Positions 40,461 to 49,550 of a stretch of 64,000 bases of DNA are shown piece by piece. The first letter of the stretch is position 1, and each line of letters begins with the position of its first letter. Under the pieces are notes generated by a model. The model saw only the letters and a list, made by a program, of their open reading frames with translations. It searched no databases and was not told the DNA's origin. Source of the stretch: Amnibacterium setariae (GTDB lineage: Bacteria; Actinomycetota; Actinomycetes; Actinomycetales; Microbacteriaceae); the NCBI RefSeq assembly GCF_003581425.1, contig NZ_QXTG01000002.1, forward strand, positions 248,001 through 312,000, given 5' to 3'. The position numbers and the translations under genes are program-made.

Positions 40461-41998
40461 ACCTGACAGGGATGCGGCACCACGCCGAGACGGACGAGGT
40501 CGACGCGGTCGTGATCGGCACGGGTGCCGGCGGCGCCCCGATCCTCGCGCGGCTCGCGCAGGCGGGGCTCTCCGTCGTCGCGCTCGAGGCGGGTCCGAAC
40601 TGGGAGCCGACCGACCACACGCCCGACGAGATCGACGCCGCGAGCATCTACTGGACGAGCGAGCGGCTCTCCGGCGGTACCGACCCGGAGGCCTTCGGCG
40701 GCAACAACTCCGGCATCGGCGTCGGCGGCTCGACCCTGCACTGGGGCGCCTTCTGCCCGCGGCCGGACGAGCGCGACCTGCGCCTCGCCTCCGACCAGGG
40801 CGCCGGCGTCGACTGGCCGATCACGCACGCCGAGCTGATCCCGTACATCGAGGAGGTCGAGCGCTTCATCCAGGTGTCCGGCCCCGCCGACTACCCCTGG
40901 GACCCGGCGCGGAGGTACCCGCTCCCGCCGGTCGCGCGGAACGCCCCGGCGGACCTGATGGCCGCGGGCTGCGACGCGCTCGGCATCCGCACCACCGACT
41001 CCCCCGCCGCGATCGTGTCGCGGGACGTGCAGCAGCCGCACTTCGGCGTCCGCGCCGGCGCGATCAACAGCGGGGCCACGCACCAGGGCGACCGGGTGGC
41101 CTCCAAGGCGTCGATGGACGTCACCTACCTCCCGCTCGCCGTCGCGCACGGCGCCGAGATCCGCGCCGGGGCGATGGTCCACGGCCTCGAGCGGGACGCG
41201 ACCGGCCGCATCACCGCGGTCGTGTACCGGAAGGACGGCGTCGACCACCGGCAGCGGACGCGGAACGTGTTCCTCTGCGGCGGCGGCGTCGAGTCCGCTC
41301 GGCTGCTGCTGAACCTCGACCTCGCGAACTCGAGCGGGCAGGTGGGCCGCAACTACATGGCGCACCCGGCCGCGCAGGTGTGGGGCCGGTTCGACCGGCC
41401 GACGCGGATGTGGCGCGGCTGGCCCTCCTCCCTCATCTCGGAGGACTTCGTGCGGCCGAAGGAGAAGGACTTCGCGGGCGGCTACCTGATCCAGAGCCTC
41501 GGGGTGCTGCCGGTCACGCTGGCGACCTCCATGGCCCGGTCGGGGATCCGCGGCGAGCGGCTGATGGACCTGCTCGAGCACTACGACTCGTTCGCCGGCA
41601 TCGGTGTGAACGGCGAGTGCCTGCCTGCGGAGTCGAACCGGCTGACGCTCGTGGACGAGGTCGACGAGGTCGGGCTCAAGCGGGCCCGGATCGACTTCTC
41701 CTTCAGCGACAACGAGCGTGCGCTCGACGCGCACTCGGTCACGACGATGAAGGCGATCTGGGAGGCGGCCGGCGCGAAGGACGTGTTCGTGCTGAACCGC
41801 ACCGCGCACGCCGAGGGCACCTGCCGGATGGGCGACGACCGCGACTCCGCCGTCGTCGACCCGAACGGCCGCTCGTACGACGTCGACAACCTCTACATCT
41901 GCGACAACTCGGTGTTCCCGAGCTCGCTGATCGCCAACCCCGCGCTGACGATCATGGCGCTCGCCCTCCGCACGGCCGACCGCTTCCTCGGCCGCTAG
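40457..41998 (+). CDS. GMC-family FAD oxidoreductase
   Basis: A 513-residue flavoprotein. The FAD motif is VIGTGAGGAPILARL with LEAGPNW; GVGGSTLHWGAF follows, and the C-terminal signature is NRTAHAEGTCRMG (catalytic His) with NPALTIMALALRTADRF. It belongs to the branch containing gluconate 2-dehydrogenase large subunits and sugar or alcohol dehydrogenases. With the preceding fusion protein it should form a two-component dehydrogenase; the oxidised lactone could be opened by the hydrolase domain (inference). GTG start with GGAG 8 nt upstream, overlapping the previous stop. Confidence 0.92.
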   Translation: MNLTGMRHHAETDEVDAVVIGTGAGGAPILARLAQAGLSVVALEAGPNWEPTDHTPDEIDAASIYWTSERLSGGTDPEAFGGNNSGIGVGGSTLHWGAFCPRPDERDLRLASDQGAGVDWPITHAELIPYIEEVERFIQVSGPADYPWDPARRYPLPPVARNAPADLMAAGCDALGIRTTDSPAAIVSRDVQQPHFGVRAGAINSGATHQGDRVASKASMDVTYLPLAVAHGAEIRAGAMVHGLERDATGRITAVVYRKDGVDHRQRTRNVFLCGGGVESARLLLNLDLANSSGQVGRNYMAHPAAQVWGRFDRPTRMWRGWPSSLISEDFVRPKEKDFAGGYLIQSLGVLPVTLATSMARSGIRGERLMDLLEHYDSFAGIGVNGECLPAESNRLTLVDEVDEVGLKRARIDFSFSDNERALDAHSVTTMKAIWEAAGAKDVFVLNRTAHAEGTCRMGDDRDSAVVDPNGRSYDVDNLYICDNSVFPSSLIANPALTIMALALRTADRFLGR

Positions 41999-42009
41999 TC
42001 CTTCAGGGC

Positions 42010-42552
42010 TCAGCGGGCGAGGTCGGCCGAGACCTCCGCGCCGGGGAGGCCCGCGAGCACGGCGCCCGGCACGAGCAGCTTGGAGCGGCGCACGCCGGAG
42101 CCGATCACCACGAGCGGCTCCTCGGCGGCGTCCGCGTCGAGCAGCAGCGGCCACGCCGCGGGCAGCCCGATCGGGGTGATGCCGCCGTACTCCATGCCGG
42201 AGGCCTCGACGGCGGTCTCGTGCGGGAGGAAGGACGCCTTCCGCACGTCGAGGCGGCGGCGGACGAAGCCGTTGACGTCCGCGCGCTTCGACGCCGGCAC
42301 GAGGGCGGCGGCGACGCGCTCCTCGCCGTCTCGGCGGCCGCCGACGAGGACGCAGTTGACGAGCTGGTGCGCCTCCAGGCCGTAGGCCTCCTGCGTCGCG
42401 GCGGTGTCGGAGATCGCGGGATCGATCTCGACGACGCCGACGGCGTCGAGCAGGCCGAGCGAGGTCAGCGCGGCGAGGGTCGGTTCGGCCAGCAGGTCCG
42501 GGCGGGTCCCGGCCGGCACGCCGGACAGCCCCCCGAGCACGAAGTCGGTCAC
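42010..42552 (-). CDS. YbaK/EbsC-type aminoacyl-tRNA deacylase-like protein
   Basis: A 180-residue protein with the YbaK fold: VVEIDPAISDTAATQEAYG at the start, HQLVNCVLVGG, VPASKRADVNGFVRRRL, MEYGGITPIGLP and VVIGSGVRRSKLLV. In editing deacylases the HQLV-N-C position normally carries the catalytic Lys; here it is Asn, as in an actinobacterial side branch. Whether it edits a mischarged tRNA is therefore open. GTG start with AGGAT 7 nt upstream. Divergent from the gamma-glutamyltransferase gene by 38 bp. Confidence 0.82.
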   Translation of the reverse strand: MTDFVLGGLSGVPAGTRPDLLAEPTLAALTSLGLLDAVGVVEIDPAISDTAATQEAYGLEAHQLVNCVLVGGRRDGEERVAAALVPASKRADVNGFVRRRLDVRKASFLPHETAVEASGMEYGGITPIGLPAAWPLLLDADAAEEPLVVIGSGVRRSKLLVPGAVLAGLPGAEVSADLAR

Positions 42553-42590
42553 GCCGGAATCCTGCCGGACGGGCGGTGCAGGCTTGCCCC

Positions 42591-44396
42591 GTGCCGTTCA
42601 CCCCGCCGCCCGAGTTCACCACCCGACCGGACCTGCAGGGCGTGTTCGGGATGACCGCCACGACGCACTGGCTCGCGACCGGCGCCGGCCAGTCGGTGCT
42701 CGAGCGGGGCGGCACCGCGTTCGACGCGGCCGTCGCCGCCGCCTTCGTGCTCCACCTCGTCGAGCCGCACCTGAACGGGCCCGGCGGCGACCTCGTCGCG
42801 CTGCTCGCCACCGCGGAGGACCCGGGCACGCCGGTCGTGCTCATGGGGCAGGGCCCGGCACCGGCCGGCGCGACGCTCGAGCGCTACCGGGCGGAGGGGC
42901 TCGACCTCGTGCCCGGTGCGGGCGCCCTCGCGGCGACCGTGCCCGGCGCGGTCGACGCGTGGCTGCTGCTGCTCGAGACGCACGGCACGTGGGAGCTGCG
43001 GGACGTGCTCGGGATCCCCCTCGCGCTCGCCCGCGACGGCCACCCGCTCTCCGTCGGCCCGGCCCGCGCGATCGCGGCCATGGCGTCGTTCTTCCGCGAC
43101 CACTGGCCGACCTCCGCGGCGCACTGGCTGCACCCCGACGGCACCCCGCCGGTCGCCGGCGAGATCGTGACGAACCGCCCGTGGGCGGGCGTGCTCGAGG
43201 AGCTGGTCGCCGCCGGGGACGCGCTCGGGCCCGCCGCCTCCCGCGCCGACCGGGTCCGCTCGGCGAGGGACGCCTGGGCGACCGGGCGGGTCGCCCGCGA
43301 GATCGACGCCTTCGTGCGCGCCCCGCACCGGCACAGCGACGGCCGGGACCACGCGGGCGTGCTCCGCGCCGAGGACCTCGCCGGCTTCCGAGCCGGCTTC
43401 GAGCCCGCCGCCGTGCTCGACTTCCGCGGCACGACCGTCGCGAAGAGCGGGCCGTGGGGGCAGGGACCCGCGCTGCTGGCGGCGCTCGCGATCCTCGAGC
43501 CGCTCGACGACGCCCTGCTCGACCCGTCGACCGCGGACGGCGCCCACACGATCGCGGAGGCGATGAAGCTCGCGCTCGCGGACCGGGAGGCGTGGTTCGG
43601 CGACGACGGCGACGTGCCGCTCGAGCGCCTCCTCTCCCCCGGGTACGCGGCCGACCGCCGGGCGCTGATCGGGCCCCGCGCCTCCGCGGAGCTCCGGCCC
43701 GGGACCGGCCCCGGTCGACCCGCCCTGGTCCGCCTCCGCACCGCCGCGGAGTACGCGGCCGGGGTCGCGGGCGTCGGCGAGCCCACGATCGAGTCGACCG
43801 GCGACCTCCGCGGGGACACGTGCCACCTCGACGTGGTCGACCGCTGGGGCAACATCGTCGCGGCGACGCCGTCGGGCGGGTGGCTGCAGTCCTCCCCGAC
43901 GATCCCGGGTCTCGGGTTCTGCCTCGGCACCCGGCTGCAGATGACCTGGCTCGAGGAGGGCACCGCCACCACGCTGACGCCGGGCCGTCGGCCGCGGACG
44001 ACGCTCACCCCGACGCTGCTGCTCCGCGACGGGCACGCGGTCGCGGCGCTCGGCACCCCGGGCGGCGACCAGCAGGACCAGTGGCAGCTGCTGTACCTGC
44101 TGCGCACCCTCGTGGGCGGCTGGAGCCCGCAGCAGGCGATCGACGCGCCCGCGTTCCACACCACCTCGTTCCCCGGCTCGTTCTGGCCGCGGACGTGGGA
44201 GCCGGGCGGCCTCGTCGTCGAGGACCGGCTCGGCGAGGGCGTGATCCGGGAGCTGGAGGCACGCGGCCACGTCGTGACGCGGGCCGGCGACCAGGTGCTC
44301 GGCCGGCTGACGACCGTCGGCCGCGACCCGGCGACCGGCGTGCTGCACGCAGCGGCGAACGCCCGCGCGATGCAGGGCTACGCCGCGGGCCGCTGA
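42591..44396 (+). CDS. ggt: Gamma-glutamyltransferase family protein
   Basis: A 601-residue Ntn hydrolase. The autoprocessing nucleophile is Thr410 in GDTCHLDVVDRWGN, matching the T-x-H-x-x-V-V-D block that becomes the N-terminus of the small subunit; GGTAFDAAVAAAFVLHLVEPHLNGPGG opens the large subunit, and TPGGDQQDQWQLLYLL is near the C-terminus. Unlike the classical secreted enzyme it has no signal peptide, so it should act in the cytosol, as in the glutathione/acylase-like subgroup. GTG start at 42591. A head-to-head repeat pair follows the stop. Confidence 0.88.
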   Translation: MPFTPPPEFTTRPDLQGVFGMTATTHWLATGAGQSVLERGGTAFDAAVAAAFVLHLVEPHLNGPGGDLVALLATAEDPGTPVVLMGQGPAPAGATLERYRAEGLDLVPGAGALAATVPGAVDAWLLLLETHGTWELRDVLGIPLALARDGHPLSVGPARAIAAMASFFRDHWPTSAAHWLHPDGTPPVAGEIVTNRPWAGVLEELVAAGDALGPAASRADRVRSARDAWATGRVAREIDAFVRAPHRHSDGRDHAGVLRAEDLAGFRAGFEPAAVLDFRGTTVAKSGPWGQGPALLAALAILEPLDDALLDPSTADGAHTIAEAMKLALADREAWFGDDGDVPLERLLSPGYAADRRALIGPRASAELRPGTGPGRPALVRLRTAAEYAAGVAGVGEPTIESTGDLRGDTCHLDVVDRWGNIVAATPSGGWLQSSPTIPGLGFCLGTRLQMTWLEEGTATTLTPGRRPRTTLTPTLLLRDGHAVAALGTPGGDQQDQWQLLYLLRTLVGGWSPQQAIDAPAFHTTSFPGSFWPRTWEPGGLVVEDRLGEGVIRELEARGHVVTRAGDQVLGRLTTVGRDPATGVLHAAANARAMQGYAAGR

Positions 44397-44420
44397 ACCG
44401 CCTCCTCCTCGTTCCTCCTC

Positions 44421-44510
44421 CGCCGGTCGAGGTGCGAGCGCCAGCGAGCCTCGAGACCAACCGCGGCGTGATCTCGAGGCTCGCTGCGCTCGCACCTCGA
44501 TCAGCGGGGG
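44421..44510. repeat. Head-to-head pair of REP-like repeats between convergent genes
   Basis: One unit in minus orientation (44421-44458) and one in plus orientation (44470-44510), separated by 11 bp. Together they make a hairpin with arms of about 35 nt. The minus unit contains an extra G in its loop. The element lies between the stops of ggt and the ABC permease and can serve as a terminator for both. Confidence 0.85.
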
Positions 44511-44518
44511 TGGGCGGC

Positions 44519-45355
44519 TCAGCCGCTGATGTCCTTGCGGGTGAAGCGCCAGGCCGCGAGGGCGCCGAGCACGATCGCCCAGAGCAGGCCTGACAGCAGC
44601 GCGTCCGCCGGCGGCGCGAGGTCGACCGGGACCTCGAGGAAGGACCGGAACGCGGTCGACCAGTGCGTCGGCAGCACCACGCGGAGGTCGCCGAGCGCCG
44701 GGATCTGGTCGAGGATGCGCGACAGGATCGACGCGAGCACCACGCCGCCGGCCGCCGCGAGGGGCGAGTCCGACACGACGGTGAGCAGGGTGCCGAGCGC
44801 CGCCGCCCACAGCAGCCCGACGATCGCGGCGCCCGTCGCCGCGAGCAGCCGCAGCACCGAGTCGCCGAAGCCGAGCCGCGGCCCGCCGGGCACCTGGATG
44901 CCGCCGGCCCCGTAGGAGAGCACGCCGACCAGCAGCGCGACGAGCGTGAGCGCGAGCAGCCCGGCCACGAGCAGAACCGTCGCCACCTGCACCTTCACGG
45001 CGAGCAGGCGGAGGCGCGGCACGGGCACGGTGAGCAGGTACTTCAGGGTCGACCGGGACGCCTCCCCCGCGATCAGGTCCCCGAACAGCAGCGCCGCGAC
45101 GAGCGTCGCCAGGAACCCGCCGGTCAGCACGAGCACGAAGGCCGCGAAGGTGCCGCCGCTGACCTGCGCGAGGGCGGTGAGGTCGGTCGTGCCGGAGCGG
45201 GACGACGCGGGCGGGCCGCCGACGAGCAGGGCGATCCGCACGACGACGGGCAGCACGGCGAGCACGATCAGCGCGATCCGCACGCGCCACTGGCTCAGCT
45301 GGCGCGCGAGCTCGACGCGGAACGGGAGGCGCGTCGGGCGCCGCAGGGCGCTCAT
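44519..45355 (-). CDS. ABC transporter permease
   Basis: A 278-residue membrane protein with six hydrophobic segments in the ABC-2 layout (first near 26-45, then a large periplasmic loop, and four in a dense bundle at 135-270). SRSTLKYLLTVPVPRLRLLAVK is the usual coupling region. It overlaps the upstream ATPase fusion gene by ATGA and forms its membrane half. The transported substrate is unknown. The C-terminus RFTRKDISG is cytosolic. Confidence 0.88.
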   Translation of the reverse strand: MSALRRPTRLPFRVELARQLSQWRVRIALIVLAVLPVVVRIALLVGGPPASSRSGTTDLTALAQVSGGTFAAFVLVLTGGFLATLVAALLFGDLIAGEASRSTLKYLLTVPVPRLRLLAVKVQVATVLLVAGLLALTLVALLVGVLSYGAGGIQVPGGPRLGFGDSVLRLLAATGAAIVGLLWAAALGTLLTVVSDSPLAAAGGVVLASILSRILDQIPALGDLRVVLPTHWSTAFRSFLEVPVDLAPPADALLSGLLWAIVLGALAAWRFTRKDISG

Positions 45356-48042
45356 GCGGACGGCTCCGTCGCGCCGATGAGGTCGAGGAAGGCCTCCTCG
45401 AGGTGCCGGCCGCGCGTCACGCCGGTCACCCCGACGCCGGCCGCGACCACCGCCGCGACGACGTCCTGGACGGGCACGGCGCCGGGTCGCACCCGGACCG
45501 CGTCCGTGCCGGACGGGTCCGCCGCCTCCACCCCGGCGACGCGCACGGCCGCGACCGCGGCGGGCACGTCGGTCACCGTGAGCACGAGCTCCGTCGCCTC
45601 GCCCGCGATCGCCTCCACCGGCCCGGCCGCGACGACCCGGCCGTGCGACATCACGACGACGTGGCTGCAGGTGCGCTCGACCTCGCCGAGGAGGTGGGAG
45701 GAGACGACCACGGTCCGCCCGGCCGCCGCGTAGCGCTGCAGCACGCCGCGGAGCGCGGTGATCTGCGGCGGGTCGAGGCCGTTCGTCGGCTCGTCGAGGA
45801 TCAGCAGGTCGGGCAGGCCGAGCATCGCCTGCGCGATCGCCAGCCGCTGCCGCATGCCCTGGCTGTACCCGCGGACGGGCTTCCGGATGGCGCCCCCGAG
45901 GTCCGCGACCGCCAGGGCCTCGTCGAAGCGGGCGTCGCGCCGCGGCCTGCCGGTCGCGGCCCAGTAGAGCTCGAGGTTGCGCCGCCCGGAGAGGTGCGGC
46001 AGGAAGCCGGGCCCCTCGATGAAGCACCCGATGCGCTCGAGCGCGGGCGATCCGGGCCCGAGCGGCGCGCCGAACGCCCGCACGGTGCCGGCGTCCGGCC
46101 GGAGCAGCCCGGCCACCATCCGCAGGGTGGTCGTCTTGCCGGCGCCGTTCTCGCCCAGCAGGCCGACCACCTGCCCGCGCTGCGCGGTGAACCCGACGTC
46201 GTCGACGGCGAGGAAGCCGCCGCGGAAGCGCTTCACGAGGCCGGCGATCTCGAGCGGCGGGCCCTCCGCCTCCGCCTCCGGCGGCACCGGCGGCACCGGC
46301 GGCGCCGGGCGCTGCCGACGGCGCCCGAGCACGGCCCCGAGCACGAGCAGGACCACGGCGACGAGGAGCGCGGCGGCGATGCCGAGCAGCACGCCGGGCG
46401 TCGGCAGACCGGCGCTGCGGACGCGCGTCGCGACCGCGACGGTCGGCAGGGCGATCGGCGACGCGACGGCGATGCGGTCGCTCGCCGGCGCGGTGCTGCC
46501 GAGGAGCTGGCTGTCGCTCGTGCGCACGGTGAGCACGAGCCGGTCGCCCGGCGCGAGGCTCCAGGAGGTGGCGGGCAGGGTGACGTCGACGTCGCCGCCG
46601 CCCTCGGGCAGCGCGACCCGGATCGGGGCGACGCCGCCGGGCAGCGGGAGCTCCTCGTCCCCGGTCCTCGCGGAGAGCTGCGCGTAGAGCACCGCGGTCC
46701 CGGCGGCCGACGGCGTCACGCGGAGCCGCACCCGCGCCGACCCGGTCAGCACGGCGGGCGCCGTCAGCGGGGCGGACGCGAAGGCCGCCGCCTCGGACGG
46801 CGGGTTCGCGGCCGCGAGCAGCGAGCCCGCGGTGCGCCCGACCGAGGTCGAGGCGCTGAGGCCGGGGATGCCGGTGACGGACTGCGGCTGGCCGCCCGGC
46901 GGGTTCACGACGGTCCGGACGCCGCCCTCGAGCGGGATCCGGGTCGTGCCCGTCCCCGCGAGACCCGGGTAGGCGGGCGCCACCCGCTTCTCGCGGAACG
47001 CCGTCGCGCTGGCGGGGACGGCCCAGGAGAACAGCGTCGAGACCGGTGCGCGGGTCCGGAGGCGGTCGCGCAGCCAGTCGTCGATCACGCCGTCGGTCCC
47101 GGCGATGCCGCCGCCGTCGTGCCCGCCGTCGAACCACCGCACCTGCACGGGCGCACCGGCGGCGCGGAGCTGCCGCGCGTTCGCGTCGGCCTGGTCGAGC
47201 CCGAACAGGCGGTCCTGCTCCCCCTGCAGCAGGAGGGTCGGCGCGCGCATGCCCGCGAGCACCGCCTCCGGGGACGACCGCTCGAGCAGCGCGAGGTCGG
47301 CGGGCGTCGCGGTGCCGCCCGTCACGAGCCGCCGGTACAGGTCGCAGAACGCGGGCGTGAAGCGGCCGCAGGCGTCGGTCGAGCCGGCGATCCCGGCGCC
47401 GAAGAGCCGGGACGCCCAGCCGACCTTGAAGTCCCGGAGGGGCTCCCCGGCCCCGCCGGGTACCCGCCCGACCGAAGGCGGCGCGAGCGCGTCGGCGAGG
47501 TCGTTCCAGGTGATCGCGGCGACGACCGTGTCGATGCGCGGGTCGGTCGCGCCGAGCATGAGCGCGAGGGCGCCGCCGTAGGAGCCGCCGACGACGCCGA
47601 CGACCGGGTCGCCGCCCCGCCGCTCTACCGCCGGGTCGCGGGCGAGGACGTCGACCATGGCCCGGGCGTCGGGCACCTCCCCGTCGAGCGAGTCGAGCCC
47701 GATGCGCCCGCCCGACCGACCGAAGCCGCGGGCGGTGTAGGCGAGCACCACGTAGCCCTCGCGCCGCAGCCGCTCCGCCGCGGGCGCGAGGTCGGCCTTC
47801 GTCTGCCCGAAGCCGTGCGCGAGCAGGACCGCGGGCGCGGGGGTCGCCGCGGGCGTGTACAGCGTGGCGTCGAGGCGGATCCTGCTGCTCGAGCCCGGCG
47901 CCTCCGCGACCGGTACGGAGAACGCGCGCGTCGTCGGCGCCCCGGACGGCTCGGTCGTCGCCGCACCGGCCGCGACGGCCGGGCCCAGGGCGAGCGCGGC
48001 GGTGAGCAGGACGGCGACGAGCCCCCTCCGTCCCCGCCGCAT
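45352..48042 (-). CDS. Secreted alpha/beta-hydrolase fused through a TM helix to an ABC ATPase
   Basis: An 896-residue chimera. Signal peptide (1-27), a CocE/X-Pro dipeptidyl-peptidase-like hydrolase (50-330; GGSYGG with Ser154, GEQDRLFG with Asp277, GGHDGG with His308), a jelly-roll domain (about 430-530), one transmembrane helix (549-573), a Pro-rich linker, then an ABC ATPase (595-896): Walker A GENGAGKTT, signature YSQGMRQR, Walker B LLILDEPTNGLDP, H-loop SSHLL. The hydrolase must face outward and the ATPase the cytosol. The permease gene is coupled by ATGA. It may cleave and export or import a peptide or ester. Start ATG at 48042. Confidence 0.9.
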   Translation of the reverse strand: MRRGRRGLVAVLLTAALALGPAVAAGAATTEPSGAPTTRAFSVPVAEAPGSSSRIRLDATLYTPAATPAPAVLLAHGFGQTKADLAPAAERLRREGYVVLAYTARGFGRSGGRIGLDSLDGEVPDARAMVDVLARDPAVERRGGDPVVGVVGGSYGGALALMLGATDPRIDTVVAAITWNDLADALAPPSVGRVPGGAGEPLRDFKVGWASRLFGAGIAGSTDACGRFTPAFCDLYRRLVTGGTATPADLALLERSSPEAVLAGMRAPTLLLQGEQDRLFGLDQADANARQLRAAGAPVQVRWFDGGHDGGGIAGTDGVIDDWLRDRLRTRAPVSTLFSWAVPASATAFREKRVAPAYPGLAGTGTTRIPLEGGVRTVVNPPGGQPQSVTGIPGLSASTSVGRTAGSLLAAANPPSEAAAFASAPLTAPAVLTGSARVRLRVTPSAAGTAVLYAQLSARTGDEELPLPGGVAPIRVALPEGGGDVDVTLPATSWSLAPGDRLVLTVRTSDSQLLGSTAPASDRIAVASPIALPTVAVATRVRSAGLPTPGVLLGIAAALLVAVVLLVLGAVLGRRRQRPAPPVPPVPPEAEAEGPPLEIAGLVKRFRGGFLAVDDVGFTAQRGQVVGLLGENGAGKTTTLRMVAGLLRPDAGTVRAFGAPLGPGSPALERIGCFIEGPGFLPHLSGRRNLELYWAATGRPRRDARFDEALAVADLGGAIRKPVRGYSQGMRQRLAIAQAMLGLPDLLILDEPTNGLDPPQITALRGVLQRYAAAGRTVVVSSHLLGEVERTCSHVVVMSHGRVVAAGPVEAIAGEATELVLTVTDVPAAVAAVRVAGVEAADPSGTDAVRVRPGAVPVQDVVAAVVAAGVGVTGVTRGRHLEEAFLDLIGATEPSA

Positions 48043-48138
48043 CGCCCGATGGTCCCGGCCCGGCCTGAACGCGCCTCCCAGGCCGCGAGGGCGCGGCATG
48101 CGGCAGGCTCGCAGCGACTCACGACGAGGAGGACCCGG

Positions 48139-49179
48139 GTGCACGAGGCAGCAGCGGATCGGTACGACGGCGGGATGCGGTACCGCCGGAGCGGACGGTC
48201 GGGGCTCGACCTCCCGGTCCTGTCGCTCGGCTTCTGGCAGAACTTCGGCGACGACCGGCCCTACGCCGTGCAGCGCGAGATCGCCCTCCGCGCGTTCGAC
48301 CTCGGGATCACGCACTTCGACCTGGCCAACAACTACGGCCCGCCCTACGGCGCCGCGGAGCGCACCGTCGGCCGGCTGCTCGGCTCCGACCTGCGGCGGT
48401 ACCGCGACGAGCTCGTCGTCTCGAGCAAGGCGGGGTGGGACATGTGGCCCGGCCCGTACGGGCAGGGCGGCGGCGGCCGGAAGTACGTGCTCGCCTCGCT
48501 CGACCAGTCCCTCGAGCGCCTCGGGCTCGAGTACGTCGACCTCTTCTACTCGCACCGCTACGACCCGACGACGCCGCTCGAGGAGACCGCGGAGGCGCTC
48601 GCCACCGCGGTCCGGCAGGGCAAGGCGCTGTACGTCGGAATCTCGTCGTACACCGCGGACGACTCGCGGACCATGGCCCGGCTGCTGCGGGAGCGCGGCG
48701 TCCCGCTGCTCATCCACCAGCCCTCCTACTCGATGCTGAACCGCTGGATCGAGACGGACGGCCTGCTCGACGCGGCCGCCGAGGAGGGCTTCGGCGTCAT
48801 CGGGTTCACCGCGCTCGCGCAGGGCCTGCTCACGTCGAAGTACCTGGACGGCGTGCCGGAGGGCTCCCGCGCCGCGCAGGGCGGGTCGTTCGACCGGGCC
48901 TGGCTCACCGAGGGGCTGATCGAGCGGCTGCGCGGCCTGAACCGCATCGCCGAGGACCGCGGGCAGACGCTCGCGCAGCTCGCGCTGGCGTGGGCGCTCC
49001 GCGACGAGCGGGTCACCAGCCTCGTCATCGGCGCGTCGTCGGTCGAGCAGCTCGAGCAGAACGTCGGCGCGCTGCAGGCGCCGCCGCTCACCGCGGACGA
49101 GCTCGCCCGCATCGACGGGCTCGTCGAGGGCGACGCCGGCGTCGACCTCTGGCGGACCGCGCGGATGGGCGAGCTCTGA
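48139..49179 (+). CDS. Aldo/keto reductase (YghZ/MgrA-like)
   Basis: A 346-residue TIM-barrel NADPH oxidoreductase of the AKR14/potassium-channel beta-like branch. The catalytic set is present: Asp and Tyr in THFDLANNYGPPYG, Lys in VVSSKAG and His in LFYSHRYDP. The C-terminal TSLVIGASSVEQLEQNV binds the cofactor phosphate. E. coli YghZ reduces L-glyceraldehyde-3-phosphate and methylglyoxal. GTG start with AGGAGG 6 nt upstream. Confidence 0.92.
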   Translation: MHEAAADRYDGGMRYRRSGRSGLDLPVLSLGFWQNFGDDRPYAVQREIALRAFDLGITHFDLANNYGPPYGAAERTVGRLLGSDLRRYRDELVVSSKAGWDMWPGPYGQGGGGRKYVLASLDQSLERLGLEYVDLFYSHRYDPTTPLEETAEALATAVRQGKALYVGISSYTADDSRTMARLLRERGVPLLIHQPSYSMLNRWIETDGLLDAAAEEGFGVIGFTALAQGLLTSKYLDGVPEGSRAAQGGSFDRAWLTEGLIERLRGLNRIAEDRGQTLAQLALAWALRDERVTSLVIGASSVEQLEQNVGALQAPPLTADELARIDGLVEGDAGVDLWRTARMGEL

Positions 49180-49222
49180 GCCCGTTCACCTCGCGGTCAC
49201 CCGAGCGGCGGAGGCTCCCGGG

Positions 49223-49441
49223 ATGTCGATGAGCGACCCGTTCCTGCCCGTCCCGCCCGAGCCGGAGGACGACCGCGCGGAGCAGGAGGTCGAGGACGTC
49301 GAGGACGACTCGGAGCCCGACGTGCTGACCGGCCCCGCGGACGAGGAGTCCGGCGAGGAGGCGCGGGACGCGGGCGCGTTCCGGGCGTTCGAGCCCGGCG
49401 AGCGGCTGAGCGCGGAGGACCTCGAGCGCGACCTGGACTGA
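49223..49441 (+). CDS. Small acidic, probably disordered protein
   Basis: A 72-residue protein, more than a third Asp and Glu, with no hydrophobic core; it ends in RLSAEDLERDLD. ATG with a GGAGG-type site upstream. No family recognised. Comparable in character, not in sequence, to the small protein at 20327-20515. Confidence 0.6.
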   Translation: MSMSDPFLPVPPEPEDDRAEQEVEDVEDDSEPDVLTGPADEESGEEARDAGAFRAFEPGERLSAEDLERDLD

Positions 49442-49452
49442 GGGCTCGGGCC

Positions 49453-49491
49453 GGTCTCGAGGCTCGCTTCGCTCGCACCTCGACCAGCGGG
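49453..49491 (+). repeat. Intergenic REP-like repeat unit
   Basis: A full unit with loop CTCGCTTCGCTCGCA, 11 bp after the small acidic protein stop. Confidence 0.85.
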
Positions 49492-49550
49492 ACGGGTCTG
49501 GCGAGTAGGGGCTTCCCCCGGGCGCGGAGGGGGCTCGCATCCGGGGCGCC

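Noticed and set aside
45403-49179. A 1258-codon plus-strand frame ending in the aldo/keto reductase
   Set aside because: Everything before 48139 is antisense to the ABC fusion gene and has shadow-frame composition; AGGAGG marks the real start.
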